A stretch of DNA of 14,450 nt. Source: Nitrospirota bacterium (GTDB taxonomy: Bacteria > Nitrospirota_A > Leptospirillia > Leptospirillales > Leptospirillaceae). This document shows positions 1 to 8,007 of this stretch, piece by piece (the stretch's first letter is position 1; each line of letters begins with the position of its first letter). The notes below the pieces were generated by a model. The model saw only the letters and a program-made list of their open reading frames with translations, made no database searches and was not told the DNA's origin. The translations under genes and the position numbers were made by a program. The stretch covers positions 1-14,450 of the forward strand of contig JAKCCY010000066.1 of the NCBI GenBank assembly GCA_021838765.1, given 5' to 3'.

Positions 1-780
1 GGAGAGTTCTTTTCCATGGAGCTTTGTTGCATTGGCAAATCCTGTCTTCACGCCGGACGGAGCATAAAGAGCCGCCGACTGGTGTGGATTTTCTCCGTAG
101 CGAAGCCCCTGGATTTTAGTCAGGGACAACGAAATCGTCTCAGGCAGTTCCGAAGAAGAGGTGGAGCCATCGCCTCCCGCAAGCAGCCCTTCAAAATACA
201 GGGCGATTCTCCGGTCATATTCGCCTGTGGTCGCAAAAGCCTTCTGGGCGAGTCCCCGCCGGACATCCATCCCGATTTCGGTCTCTTGTTCAAGAAGGGA
301 AAGAATCCTTGAATAATCGGACGGATCGGTCAAAACCAGAACAGACTCATGATTCTTGGAAGCGGAGCGGATCATGGAGGGGCCTCCGATATCGATCTGT
401 TCGATGGCTTCTTCCGGCGTCACTCCGGGTTTTTCAATCGTTTTGGCAAAAGGGTAAAGGTTGACGACGACCATGTCGATCGGACGGATCCCATGCTTCT
501 CCATGGCCGATACGTGCTCCGGATTGTTCCGAAGCCCGAGAAGTCCCCCGTGAATGGCCGGGTGAAGGGTCTTGACCCGGCCGTCCATCATCTCGGGGAA
601 ATGCGTTACGGAAGACACATCGGTCACTTCAATGCCGTTCTCCCGCAAATGTTTGGCCGTTCCTCCCGTTGACAGGATTTCCATGCCGAGGCCTTTAAGT
701 CCCCTTGCAAAGGGGACGATCCCCGTCTTGTCAGAAACACTGATAAGGGCCCGTTTATTTTTCCAGCTGACTGTCTGCAT
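1..780 (-). CDS. purH: Bifunctional AICAR formyltransferase / IMP cyclohydrolase (partial, 3' end outside window)
   Basis: Catalyses the last two steps of de novo IMP synthesis in the cytoplasm: formylation of AICAR with 10-formyl-THF, then cyclisation to IMP. The reverse strand reads from an ATG at 780 with no stop for 260 codons to the window edge. Visible in order are an N-terminal MGS-like IMP cyclohydrolase domain starting ALISVSDKTG, then STGGT, GRVKTLHPAIHGG, VNLYPF and IDIGGPSMIRSASKN, and finally RYGENPHQ, which marks the start of the transformylase domain. Family members are about 510-530 residues, so roughly half is present. AAGGAG (complement of 791-796) lies 10 nt before the ATG and fixes the start. 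It is the last visible gene of the leftward block, 53 nt after the GT39 gene. It has no obvious functional link to the glycan genes and may simply be co-transcribed. Confidence 0.96.
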   Translation of the reverse strand, partial: MQTVSWKNKRALISVSDKTGIVPFARGLKGLGMEILSTGGTAKHLRENGIEVTDVSSVTHFPEMMDGRVKTLHPAIHGGLLGLRNNPEHVSAMEKHGIRPIDMVVVNLYPFAKTIEKPGVTPEEAIEQIDIGGPSMIRSASKNHESVLVLTDPSDYSRILSLLEQETEIGMDVRRGLAQKAFATTGEYDRRIALYFEGLLAGGDGSTSSSELPETISLSLTKIQGLRYGENPHQSAALYAPSGVKTGFANATKLHGKELS

Positions 781-833
781 CGGTCGATGACTCCTTAGGA
801 TGAATTGATGTTGTAAAAAGACGTCTTCCCCTT

Positions 834-2366
834 TCAGGAAGCGGACTTTTTCGCTTCCAAGGGGTTTTTGAAAGAGGGGATCAGGTAGAGATCCACTTCC
901 AGAATCGGAAGATTCGATATCGCTCCCCTTCTTGGAATATGAAGGGTCTTCAGATAGACAGGGTCTCCCCACTTTCCCGAAAGCTCCTCAAAAAAGTGGC
1001 CATGTGGCCCATTCTGGACCAGAAGAACGGGTTTTCCCGCAAGCGCCCCAGCCTCTTTGGCCGTGATTTCCGTCGTCCTGAAATGACGGACAGGATGAAT
1101 CTGGTAGACGGGAGTGCGGCCATATTCCAGGAATTTCAGCTCCCCTGTGTTCGTATAGCCATCCGAAACCCATCCTGCCGGTTTTTCTCCAGGAGGAAGC
1201 GTGCGGACAACGTCCCTGATCTCATGATCGAGCATCCTGAATCCATGGAGACGCCCTGTCGGATCTCTCTGCGGATTCAGGGGAATCACAGGAATCAAGG
1301 CCTGGACCGTCACAACCCCCACCATGAAACAGCCCAGCCCAATGGAAAAAACAACCGTTTTCCGGAGACGGTCCGAGCCTTCAAGCCATCGTGGGATCAG
1401 GGCGCCCAGAATGACAAAGGCCCCAAGATACCCCTCCACGGCCCAATTCGCCTCCACTTTTCCATGAAGGGCCGAATAGCCGAAAAAGAAGAGGACCGGA
1501 TAGGAAATCAGCCAAAGATACAGCTCCGGATCAGGAATTCTCCCTGAAACCCATCGGACAAATCCCCGAAACCCTGCCACCACGACCATCAGAAAAATTC
1601 CCGGAGTGAGCATCAGAAGCTGTCCGCCCAGATAGTCCGGAACCGTTTGCCAGGCAGGGGCCTGGTGAAGTCCCATCCCGTGGTGCCACTGAAAGAGATA
1701 CGAGGCCCAACCGTGGTTCTTGTTCCAGATGACATCCGGCAAAAAGACAAGAAAGGCGACCCCGACAGACAGGAGCACAATGGGGGAAAAAAGCCACTTT
1801 CGCCGTTCGGGAAGCAGGATCAGGTAAAGACCGATTTCCGGAAGGAGAAGGATCATCGGATATTTTGCCAAAAGGCCCAGGCCAAAGAGAAGTCCCGAAA
1901 AAAGGATATAGCCTTTTCTGTTTTCTGTAATGCCCTTGTAAAAGACCAGAGCCGCCCAGAAGTAGAGAACGACCTCGGGAGTATCCGGAGTCATCAGGAA
2001 CCCGCCTGCGGAAAACAGGATCGTCACATTGATGAGCACCACCGACCAGAGACCTGCCCAACGGTCCCGCAAGAGGGTCTTGCCTCCCCAGTACATCATG
2101 AAAGAGAGCAGGAGCGTTGAAATGAGGGGGAAAAATCGGATCGCAAAAACATTGTTCCCGAACAGGTCGGTGCATCCCCGTATGATCCAGGCGATCAGGG
2201 GAGGATGGTCGAAATATCCCCCCTGGGGGGATAGCGACCATGTCCAGTAATAGGCTTCATCGGGCGCCAGCCCTGTCCCGAGGGAAAGCGCCAGGTGCAG
2301 AAGGAGGCTTCCCAATGTCACCGAAATAGCGATACGGCCTGGATGCCGGTTGAAAAATTCCTTCAA
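834..2366 (-). CDS. GT39 (ArnT/PMT_2-like) polytopic membrane glycosyltransferase, copy 1
   Basis: A 510-residue protein of the GT-C fold, family GT39. Members take a sugar from a polyprenyl-phosphate donor and transfer it to lipid or glycan on the periplasmic side. Seen: a first membrane segment (about residues 12-32), then the family's loop signature with the acidic pair in DEAYYW (36-41) and YFDHPP (51-56). Next come about ten more hydrophobic segments, TPDTP near residue 126, GLGLLAKYP, and a soluble C-terminal tail. The start is TTG at 2366-2364 and overlaps the upstream GT2 stop as TTGA, with AAGG about 9 nt before it, so translation is probably coupled. It is clearly related to the GT39 at 4469-6124 (same DEA and FDHP loops, similar length, LLFG-GLL-KY block). 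Acceptor and sugar cannot be read from sequence. Lipid A or core modification and general glycan decoration are both possible. Confidence 0.9.
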   Translation of the reverse strand: MKEFFNRHPGRIAISVTLGSLLLHLALSLGTGLAPDEAYYWTWSLSPQGGYFDHPPLIAWIIRGCTDLFGNNVFAIRFFPLISTLLLSFMMYWGGKTLLRDRWAGLWSVVLINVTILFSAGGFLMTPDTPEVVLYFWAALVFYKGITENRKGYILFSGLLFGLGLLAKYPMILLLPEIGLYLILLPERRKWLFSPIVLLSVGVAFLVFLPDVIWNKNHGWASYLFQWHHGMGLHQAPAWQTVPDYLGGQLLMLTPGIFLMVVVAGFRGFVRWVSGRIPDPELYLWLISYPVLFFFGYSALHGKVEANWAVEGYLGAFVILGALIPRWLEGSDRLRKTVVFSIGLGCFMVGVVTVQALIPVIPLNPQRDPTGRLHGFRMLDHEIRDVVRTLPPGEKPAGWVSDGYTNTGELKFLEYGRTPVYQIHPVRHFRTTEITAKEAGALAGKPVLLVQNGPHGHFFEELSGKWGDPVYLKTLHIPRRGAISNLPILEVDLYLIPSFKNPLEAKKSAS

Positions 2367-3205
2367 TGAATTGCGCCTTTGCGATATCTCCTGCGAAAAT
2401 GCAGAAGTCTTAAAAGACTGTCTCTCAGAATCTTTCCGTTGAGCGTCGACACACCCAGGATCCGGTCCGTAAAAGTAATCGGAACCTCTGAAAAAGAATA
2501 GCCTTTCTGGTTCAATACCATCAATATCTCCTGAAGAACGGAAGGTCCCCTGCTTTCAAGACTTTCCCAGGGAACAGCAGCGAGAGCCTTGCGCGAAAAG
2601 ATCCGGAACCCGGAGGTGATGTCACGATAGGGAAGATCCAGAACAGCCCTGGCATATATGTTGGCAAAAGTCGTCAGCCATACCCTGGACATCGGCCTTC
2701 CGACCTGCCTCCCCCCCGGAACAAGCCTCGACCCGATCGCCCCGTCCGACAGTGCCGCCCCTTCGAGAAGGACGGAAAGATCTTCCGGAGAATGGGAACC
2801 GTCGGCATCCATTTCTCCGATCAGGGGAAAGCCGAGCTGAACGGCCGTTACCATCGCCTCGATCCCCGCAGGTCCCCGGCCCCGGTCCTTGAGTCTCTCC
2901 AGAAGGTAGACCGGCTCGTTTTTCTCCAGGATATAGTTCTCGACAATCCGGGATGTTCCGTCGGGCGAATTGTCGTCGGCGACCATGACCGCTCCACCGT
3001 TTTTAAGGGCCAGGACCCGTTCAATCATCGAAATGATGTTCATGCTTTCGTTGTAGGTCGGAATGATCATGACATAGCGCATCTCCCCCGGATTGTATCC
3101 TTTGGGGGAGACCAGCCTCGATCCGGACTTTTCCGACAGCCTTGACAAGAGCCCGGACAAATCAGTGTCCGGCAGTTTTTTCGGGACCGATTTTTCTCCC
3201 GTCAT
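2363..3205 (-). CDS. DPM1-like family 2 glycosyltransferase (polyprenyl-phosphate sugar synthase)
   Basis: Cytosolic GT2 enzyme, expected to move a sugar from an NDP-sugar to a polyprenyl phosphate. Residues 44-50 give YVMIIPT followed by YNES, then VADDNSPDGT (75-84), GRGPAGIEA near 109-117, and the DXD-type EMDADGSHSP (131-140). The C-terminal part has ITSGFRIFSRKAL and PITFTDR, as in DPM1 proteins. No membrane segment is visible. The start chosen is ATG at 3205, which overlaps the GT9 stop as ATGA and has GGAAAG 5 nt upstream, giving 280 residues. A longer reading to 3346 would overlap GT9 by 145 nt and is unlikely. A shorter ATG at 3082 has GGGGGAG directly abutting it, which is too close. 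The first 43 residues are therefore an extension before the catalytic domain. Being next to two GT39 genes suggests it makes their lipid-linked donor (inference). Confidence 0.9.
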   Translation of the reverse strand: MTGEKSVPKKLPDTDLSGLLSRLSEKSGSRLVSPKGYNPGEMRYVMIIPTYNESMNIISMIERVLALKNGGAVMVADDNSPDGTSRIVENYILEKNEPVYLLERLKDRGRGPAGIEAMVTAVQLGFPLIGEMDADGSHSPEDLSVLLEGAALSDGAIGSRLVPGGRQVGRPMSRVWLTTFANIYARAVLDLPYRDITSGFRIFSRKALAAVPWESLESRGPSVLQEILMVLNQKGYSFSEVPITFTDRILGVSTLNGKILRDSLLRLLHFRRRYRKGAIH

Positions 3206-4389
3206 AAAAGCTTTCCGATCAGCTGGCGTCTTTCGGTCGGCGGCAGCTCCCATTGACGAAGGATCGACGCCAGGACCGTTTCCGGACGGATCAGTTCCAT
3301 GCAGGACGGATGGATATCGCATGACCTTTTGTAGCACGGAGAACACTCAATTGGTGTAATGATCTTTTCCCCCCTTCCGAACATTTCGATTTCAGTTGGC
3401 TGTGTCGAACCGAAAAGGCTGACGACCCGGGCACCGACAGAAAGACCGACGTGCATCCCCAGAGTGTCTCCGGTCAGGACAACATGACACAGGGAAACAA
3501 GTGCCGCAAAAACGCCCAGAGAGTGGCCTGTGCCGACATCCTTGATGAAAGGACCTTCAAATCGGCGATGAAGCTCGGAGATCCGGTCCGACTCCCGGTC
3601 CCCTCCCAGAAGAAGAACCGTGATCCCCTTCTTTTCAAGTTCCTGAAGAAGGGCGACATATCCCAGGAGCGTCCAGTCCTTGTTTACAAAAACGCCGCCG
3701 GCTCCCGTATTGATACCCAAGACCTTTTGTCCCGGAGCAAGTCCCGATCCCAGGAAAAGGCAGCGGGCCTTTTCCCGATCCTCTTCCTTCAGGTCCAGTT
3801 GATAATCGTCAATCGCAGGGTCGTAGGGAATATTGACGGCTTCAGCCAAAAGATCGGGGTAGGTTCGGCGATTATGGTGAAACTTCAGATCGTTATCCAG
3901 ACCGAGACGATAATAATAAGCCATTTCGCCATTGAGTGGGTAGACCGATCCGCAACCATCCACCCCCATGCCCCGCTTGTCTTTCGATCTGGCAAGCATG
4001 GCAAGCGCGGCCACTTCGGGTTCCTTGTCCAGAGAAAGGACAAGATCAAACTCTTCGACCGACAATCGGGCAATCACCTCTACCGAATAAGGCCAGACCC
4101 TGTCGACAATCGATTTGGGAACCAGAGGAACTGCAGACGGAGCTGTAATCCATGTCAGATGGCTGTCGGGGTACTTCCTCTTGATTCCGCCCAGAAGAAT
4201 CGTTGTTCTCAAAACATCGCCAAGCGCCCCTGTCTTGATGATCAGGATCCTTGTCCCCTGGGGGAAGTAATCGGGACATCCCCTGCACTCCCGATTAAAC
4301 TTGCACGGCCGGTCTCCGATGTAGTGGCGGCAGTCGAGGGCCACCTCAACAGAACTGTCCGGTCCTTTTCCAAAAACGGAAAGCTTCAT
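3202..4389 (-). CDS. Family 9 glycosyltransferase (LPS heptosyltransferase-like) with N-terminal Cys cluster
   Basis: GT9 enzymes add ADP-heptose or related sugars to LPS core in the cytoplasm. The protein is 395 residues. The GT-B acceptor half begins at RILIIKTGALGDVLRTT (47-63). The donor half contains INTGAGG (226-232), VNKDWT, LLLGGDRE, LTGDTLGMHV (305-314) and SLFGSTQPTE. Two cysteine groups stand out: C20, C29, C35 and C38 (CX8CX5CX2C) ahead of the fold, and C349, C352, C357 and C363 near the C-terminus. ATG at 4389 is preferred, with AAAAGGAG 9 nt upstream. A TTG directly before it (4392) is equally readable and would add one residue. The 3' end overlaps the GT2 start by 4 nt. It probably acts on core oligosaccharide, but the exact position (WaaC, WaaF or WaaQ type) cannot be assigned. 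Confidence 0.92.
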   Translation of the reverse strand: MKLSVFGKGPDSSVEVALDCRHYIGDRPCKFNRECRGCPDYFPQGTRILIIKTGALGDVLRTTILLGGIKRKYPDSHLTWITAPSAVPLVPKSIVDRVWPYSVEVIARLSVEEFDLVLSLDKEPEVAALAMLARSKDKRGMGVDGCGSVYPLNGEMAYYYRLGLDNDLKFHHNRRTYPDLLAEAVNIPYDPAIDDYQLDLKEEDREKARCLFLGSGLAPGQKVLGINTGAGGVFVNKDWTLLGYVALLQELEKKGITVLLLGGDRESDRISELHRRFEGPFIKDVGTGHSLGVFAALVSLCHVVLTGDTLGMHVGLSVGARVVSLFGSTQPTEIEMFGRGEKIITPIECSPCYKRSCDIHPSCMELIRPETVLASILRQWELPPTERRQLIGKLL

Positions 4390-4398
4390 CAAGCGCTG

Positions 4399-4406
4399 CT
4401 CCTTTT
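4399..4406 (-). promoter_or_regulatory. Ribosome binding site of the GT9 gene
   Basis: The complement reads AAAAGGAG, the strongest Shine-Dalgarno match at this junction. It lies 9 nt before ATG (4389) and 6 nt before the adjacent TTG (4392), so it fits either start. Confidence 0.6.
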
Positions 4407-4435
4407 CTCATTGGCGAAACCTTTGGAAGTGGCAA

Positions 4436-4459
4436 CCCAACGGGCAGGGCTCCCAACGG
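4436..4459. repeat. Pair of 8-bp direct repeats in the GT39/GT9 gap
   Basis: CCCAACGG occurs at 4436-4443 and again at 4452-4459, with a 16-bp period, inside the 76-nt gap between two genes of the block. It could be a tandem protein-binding site or chance. No promoter with a convincing -10 was seen beside it. Confidence 0.35.
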
Positions 4460-4468
4460 ATTCAGAAA

Positions 4469-6124
4469 TTATCTTTTTTTGGGCCAGGGATCCTTTAAAA
4501 ATCGCGTCATCCGATAAATATAAAAAACTCTTGCCAGACGTCCGTTTCGGTAGATCCTGAACGAAGGCATCGGCGTGATCGACGCGAATGTTCCCGCAGG
4601 AAAATAAGTCCTTGGATCTCTGGGGTATTTGTCCGTTGCAACATAAATAGCATCCATCCCGATGAATTTCTGGGGAGGATTCCAGAAATCGAACTGGTTC
4701 GGATTGGGAGAAAGGCAGAGTGTCCTGTCAGGAGCATTCTCATAAAAAGCCAACTCGTCCGCCGTGTTGAAATGCTCGGAAATAAAGATCACATTCTTGC
4801 GGCCATCAGTCCCCAGAATACCATCAAGATTTTTGGCCAGTCGCCGAAACCCGAAGAGGTCGTTGGTAATATCCACCCAGGGAGGAACGGGCTTCCAGGA
4901 AGTGGACAGGGCCAACGGGTGGGTCGTCAGGCGAAGGGCTGGGGCTTCTTTCGGGAGAGGGATCAGGGCAAAGACAACCTGGATGGGAGCCAGGAGCGTC
5001 AAAAACGCCCCCAGCCCCATCCCCGCCTTATACCAGAAGATCACCCGGGAAGAAGCACCCTCATGACGCCACAGAGCAAGAGCCAGAATAGCTACAAGAT
5101 ACCCTAAAGCCGGCCAATGGGGCAAAATGGGGTGAACGATGCCTATCGCATTAAAAAAAAGGATGGGAACAACGGCAAAAAGAAAAACGATCCGCCACCT
5201 AAGCCTCTCAAGCGACAGGGGGGCCTCCTTGATCTTCCGGTAAAGAACGACAAGGGAAAGAATCAGGAGAACCCACAGGACAGGAGAAAGATAGCCGGCC
5301 TGACCGAAGATCATCTGGTAATAGCGGACAAAATTGAAACCCGAATGCCCAAGTCCATGGGTGAGCTGAAAGAGAAAGGAGGCCCCTCCATGGAGACTGT
5401 TCCAGTAAAAGATCGGCCAGGAGACCAGAAGTCCCAGAAAAAGCGAAACCCATGGGCCGGAAGTCAAGAGAACTCTTTTGAGAGTCGGCTCGAGAAACAG
5501 GATCAGAAAAGTCACAACCGGCAAAAGCACCGCATTATACTTTGACAGCAACCCGAACCCGAACAGAAGACCCAGGAGCAACCAGTTTACCAGAATCGAT
5601 GATCTGGAAATCGCCAGCCGGGAATCCGGGGAGCGAATCCTAGCCGCAAGCCCCGGGAAAAAAGTGATCACAACATAAAGGTACAAAAGCCAGAAAACCG
5701 ACAGCGGATCATCAGGGATCATCAAGGTCGATCCCAGAATACCGAAAAGCGGAATCACGTTCAAAAGGATGATCGAGGAACGGACGACACGCCTGTCTTT
5801 GGTCAGAGAGAAGGCGATCAGCGTAAAAAGAATCGATGAGAGAAAGAAACAGACCGGTGCGAAAAAACGGACGGCAAACTCGTTATGGCCAAAAACGGCC
5901 ATTGCCCCCCGGATCAGAAGGCCGATCATGAGGGGATGATCAAAAAAGCTGAAGTCGGGATGGGCCGCATACATGTAGTAGTGGGCTTCATCGTTTCCGA
6001 GATCGAATCGTCCGATTAAAAGCATCCGGAAAACAAAAGGAACCAGAATCCAGAAGAGAATCACCCGGTCCGAAAAAATTCCCCGAAAGCCACCTGAAGC
6101 AGGTTTTCTGTGGTCAGGATCCAA
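4469..6124 (-). CDS. GT39 (ArnT/PMT_2-like) polytopic membrane glycosyltransferase, copy 2
   Basis: A 551-residue GT-C membrane enzyme expected to use a polyprenyl-phosphate sugar on the periplasmic side. It has a first membrane segment (about 20-38), the acidic pair in DEAHYY (45-50), FFDHPL (60-65), IPDDP in the second periplasmic loop, GFGLLSKYN, and about eleven hydrophobic segments in total. A soluble tail of about 150 residues follows. A shared NT(G/A)(D)EL-type element lies in the tails of both GT39 copies. The first codon is TTG at 6124, 15 nt after the PAP2 stop. No good Shine-Dalgarno sequence is visible, so initiation may depend on coupling. A GTG at residue 21 would cut into the first membrane segment. 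It is a paralogue of the gene at 834-2366, diverged enough to suggest a different sugar or acceptor. Confidence 0.88.
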   Translation of the reverse strand: MDPDHRKPASGGFRGIFSDRVILFWILVPFVFRMLLIGRFDLGNDEAHYYMYAAHPDFSFFDHPLMIGLLIRGAMAVFGHNEFAVRFFAPVCFFLSSILFTLIAFSLTKDRRVVRSSIILLNVIPLFGILGSTLMIPDDPLSVFWLLYLYVVITFFPGLAARIRSPDSRLAISRSSILVNWLLLGLLFGFGLLSKYNAVLLPVVTFLILFLEPTLKRVLLTSGPWVSLFLGLLVSWPIFYWNSLHGGASFLFQLTHGLGHSGFNFVRYYQMIFGQAGYLSPVLWVLLILSLVVLYRKIKEAPLSLERLRWRIVFLFAVVPILFFNAIGIVHPILPHWPALGYLVAILALALWRHEGASSRVIFWYKAGMGLGAFLTLLAPIQVVFALIPLPKEAPALRLTTHPLALSTSWKPVPPWVDITNDLFGFRRLAKNLDGILGTDGRKNVIFISEHFNTADELAFYENAPDRTLCLSPNPNQFDFWNPPQKFIGMDAIYVATDKYPRDPRTYFPAGTFASITPMPSFRIYRNGRLARVFYIYRMTRFLKDPWPKKR

Positions 6125-6139
6125 AAGATGAATCCGTTT

Positions 6140-6703
6140 CTACCCGACTGGGGAAAGGAAGGAAAAACGCTCGGCAAGCCTCAGGGCAGCCCAGGAAACG
6201 CCCAGCCCCAAAAGAGTCCCGATTGCTGCGCCGCCGATCACATCAAGAGGATAGTGAACCCCGATATAGACTCGGGAATAGCAAACTGCCGCCGCAAACA
6301 AATAAGCCGGCACGGCCGCTTTTGGGTAAATCCGGGAGAGAATCGTGGCTGCACAAAAAATATTGACCGCATGGGACGAGGGGAAAGACCAGGAATCGGA
6401 GCAGCCCTTCAACAAATGATCCGAAACGATCCCGTGGCAGGGACGGGGCCTGGCCACCAGGCTCTTGATCCCGAAACTCGACAGGGGATCGCTGATCCCC
6501 ACTCCCGCAAGAAGGGAGGCAACCAGGAGACGGCCTCTGTTGCCGCATGTGGTGAGCAAAAAAAGAGCCGCGACAACCGCCGCCAGACCGAAGTTTTCCG
6601 GAACGGTGATAAAGACCATGAGGGAGTTGAGCCATTGGGGATGCGGTCCGAAGAGGACACTGTTGTAAATCGCACGGTCTTCGGAAAGGAGGGATTCGAT
6701 CAC
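6140..6703 (-). CDS. PAP2-family membrane phosphatase
   Basis: A 187-residue inner-membrane phosphatase of the type-2 phosphatidic acid phosphatase family. All three catalytic signatures are present: KX6RP with K80 and R87-P88 (KSLVARPRP), PSSH at 108-111 inside SFPSSHA, and SRX5HX3D with R144, H150 and D154. Hydrophobic segments flank them. Family members dephosphorylate undecaprenyl pyrophosphate, phosphatidic acid, phosphatidylglycerol phosphate or lipid A. Between polyprenyl-sugar genes and isoprenoid genes, recycling of undecaprenyl pyrophosphate is a reasonable inference, but the substrate cannot be settled from motifs. GTG start at 6703 overlaps the cysE stop as GTGA, with GAGG about 10 nt upstream, so translation is probably coupled to cysE. 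Confidence 0.9.
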   Translation of the reverse strand: MIESLLSEDRAIYNSVLFGPHPQWLNSLMVFITVPENFGLAAVVAALFLLTTCGNRGRLLVASLLAGVGISDPLSSFGIKSLVARPRPCHGIVSDHLLKGCSDSWSFPSSHAVNIFCAATILSRIYPKAAVPAYLFAAAVCYSRVYIGVHYPLDVIGGAAIGTLLGLGVSWAALRLAERFSFLSPVG

Positions 6704-7440
6704 TCCGTACCGTCCTCTTTCCGGTTGAACGACTGATTTTTCCTAAGATGAAGCTCTTCTCTAAGGTCGGAAATAATGCGCTCGAGGGACTCGATCCGTT
6801 CAAGATAGGGATCGGGCATGTCCTGGTGGTTCAAAAAGTCTTCGGGATAACCGATATCCTTGGATCTGACCACGCGGCCCGGGATGCCGACAACGGTGCA
6901 GTTTGAGGGAACAGAACGCAGGACAACCGCATTGGATCCGACACGAACACCGTCACCAATCCTGATATCTCCCAGGATCTTGGCGCCGGCACCCACCAGA
7001 ACATGGTTGCCGAGGGTAGGATGCCGCTTGTGACCCTTGTCTTTTCCGTTTCCCCCAAGACTCACACCCTGAAACAATGTCACGTCGGCTCCAATGATCG
7101 TTGTTTCTCCTATGACAACCCCCATCCCGTGATCGATAAAAAACCCCTCTCCGATGGATGCGCCAGGGTGGATCTCGATTCCGGTCAGGAAACGGGAGAC
7201 GGCCGACAAGATTCTCGCCAGAAGACGGAAGCCCTTCCTGTGGATCGGATGGGCCAATCGATGCAGAAAAACCGCATGGAACCCGGGATAGGTCAAAAGG
7301 ACCTCCAGGGAGGACCTTGCTGCGGGATCCCGGTCGAATACCGCACGCAAGTCGCACCCCACCATCTTCCAGAAGCCGTCAGTGGAAGCGCCCGTCCCTT
7401 TCCTCTCATCGATGCTTTTTTTCGGACCTTCTCTATCCAT
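6700..7440 (-). CDS. cysE: Serine O-acetyltransferase
   Basis: Makes O-acetyl-L-serine from serine and acetyl-CoA, the committed step of cysteine synthesis, in the cytoplasm. The 246-residue protein has a short N-terminal helical part and a left-handed beta helix from about residue 88. Active-site landmarks are IHPGA (90-94), [13 protein letters not shown] (101-113, with D103 and H104) and [16 protein letters not shown] (129-144), and the core ends at VGIPGRVV (184-191). It resembles the short Bacillus-type enzyme. After the fold there is an unusual charged tail (about 200-246) with a coiled-coil-like [19 protein letters not shown], ending in EDGTE. Known CysE enzymes that bind cysteine synthase end in isoleucine, so that docking peptide is absent here. 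ATG at 7440 has only a weak AGG upstream. Residue 26 is another ATG. It sits 22 nt after ispF. Confidence 0.94.
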   Translation of the reverse strand: MDREGPKKSIDERKGTGASTDGFWKMVGCDLRAVFDRDPAARSSLEVLLTYPGFHAVFLHRLAHPIHRKGFRLLARILSAVSRFLTGIEIHPGASIGEGFFIDHGMGVVIGETTIIGADVTLFQGVSLGGNGKDKGHKRHPTLGNHVLVGAGAKILGDIRIGDGVRVGSNAVVLRSVPSNCTVVGIPGRVVRSKDIGYPEDFLNHQDMPDPYLERIESLERIISDLREELHLRKNQSFNRKEDGTE

Positions 7441-7462
7441 ACGCCTATTCTAAGCTAGTGAA

Positions 7463-7990
7463 TCAAACAGGAACAACGGTCACCACCGCCATTGCGACGA
7501 TTCCTTCCTCCCTGCCGGTAAATCCCATTTTCTCCGTTGTTGTCGCCTTGATTGCAACATCTTCCGCCGACACGCCAAGAATTGGCGCCAGAATCTGTTG
7601 CATCGCCGACACATGGGGCGCCATCTTGGGTCTTTCCGCAAGGATCGTAATATCCGCCTGGTACGGGGCATAGCCTTTCTTCCGGACGAGAGCCACGATT
7701 CTGGTCAGAAAGAACAAACTGTCCATTCCCCGATAGGCGGGGTCCGAAGGAGGAAAATGGCGTCCGATATCTCCCAGCCCGCACGATCCAAGAAGGGCGT
7801 CACACAAGGCATGGACAACCGCATCGGCATCCGAGTGGCCCATCAGCCCCCTGTCAAAGGGAATATGCACCCCTCCAAGGATAAGCTTTCTCCCGACCTC
7901 GAAGGGATGGACATCCACCCCCTGTCCGACCCTCGGATAACGCACCGCCACTTTTGTCTTCTCATCCTTTTCAGCTTCAGAACCGCTCAC
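7463..7990 (-). CDS. ispF: 2-C-methyl-D-erythritol 2,4-cyclodiphosphate synthase
   Basis: Fifth enzyme of the MEP isoprenoid pathway. It converts CDP-ME 2-phosphate to MEcPP with release of CMP, as a trimer with one zinc per active site. Seen: GQGVDVHPF with metal ligands D26 and H28, GHSDADAVVHALCDALLG with H60 as the third ligand (spacing from H28 to H60 equals that in the E. coli enzyme), DIGRHFPPSDP, and the C-terminal signature KATTTEKMGFTGREEG. At 175 residues it is slightly longer than the usual 156-160 because of about 18 extra polar N-terminal residues. The GTG start at 7990 is supported by AAGGAG 6 nt upstream. It lies 17 nt after ispD, the usual partner, and 22 nt before cysE. Confidence 0.97.
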   Translation of the reverse strand: MSGSEAEKDEKTKVAVRYPRVGQGVDVHPFEVGRKLILGGVHIPFDRGLMGHSDADAVVHALCDALLGSCGLGDIGRHFPPSDPAYRGMDSLFFLTRIVALVRKKGYAPYQADITILAERPKMAPHVSAMQQILAPILGVSAEDVAIKATTTEKMGFTGREEGIVAMAVVTVVPV

Positions 7991-7996
7991 CCGTCT

Positions 7997-8002
7997 CTCC
8001 TT
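7997..8002 (-). promoter_or_regulatory. Ribosome binding site fixing the GTG start of ispF
   Basis: The complement is AAGGAG, 6 nt before GTG at 7990, in the 17-nt gap after the ispD stop. This consensus site supports the long N-terminus of IspF. Confidence 0.65.
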
Positions 8003-8007
8003 AAGAG

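Noticed and set aside
806..842. Possible intrinsic terminator between GT39 copy 1 and purH
   Set aside because: The transcript reads CTTCC, a short loop, GGAAG, then five bases and a run of five U. The 5-bp stem is weak and not adjacent to the U-run, so read-through to purH seems likely.
2363..3346. Longest start of the GT2 gene at 3346
   Set aside because: It would overlap the GT9 coding sequence by 145 nt; ATG 3205 gives an ATGA junction and a ribosome site.
3451..4560. A 369-codon plus-strand open frame opposite the GT9 gene
   Set aside because: The opposite strand encodes a clear GT9 protein with all its motifs; the plus-strand translation shows no family features and reads as a shadow of biased codon use. 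The same applies to 939-1547 and 6110-6736.
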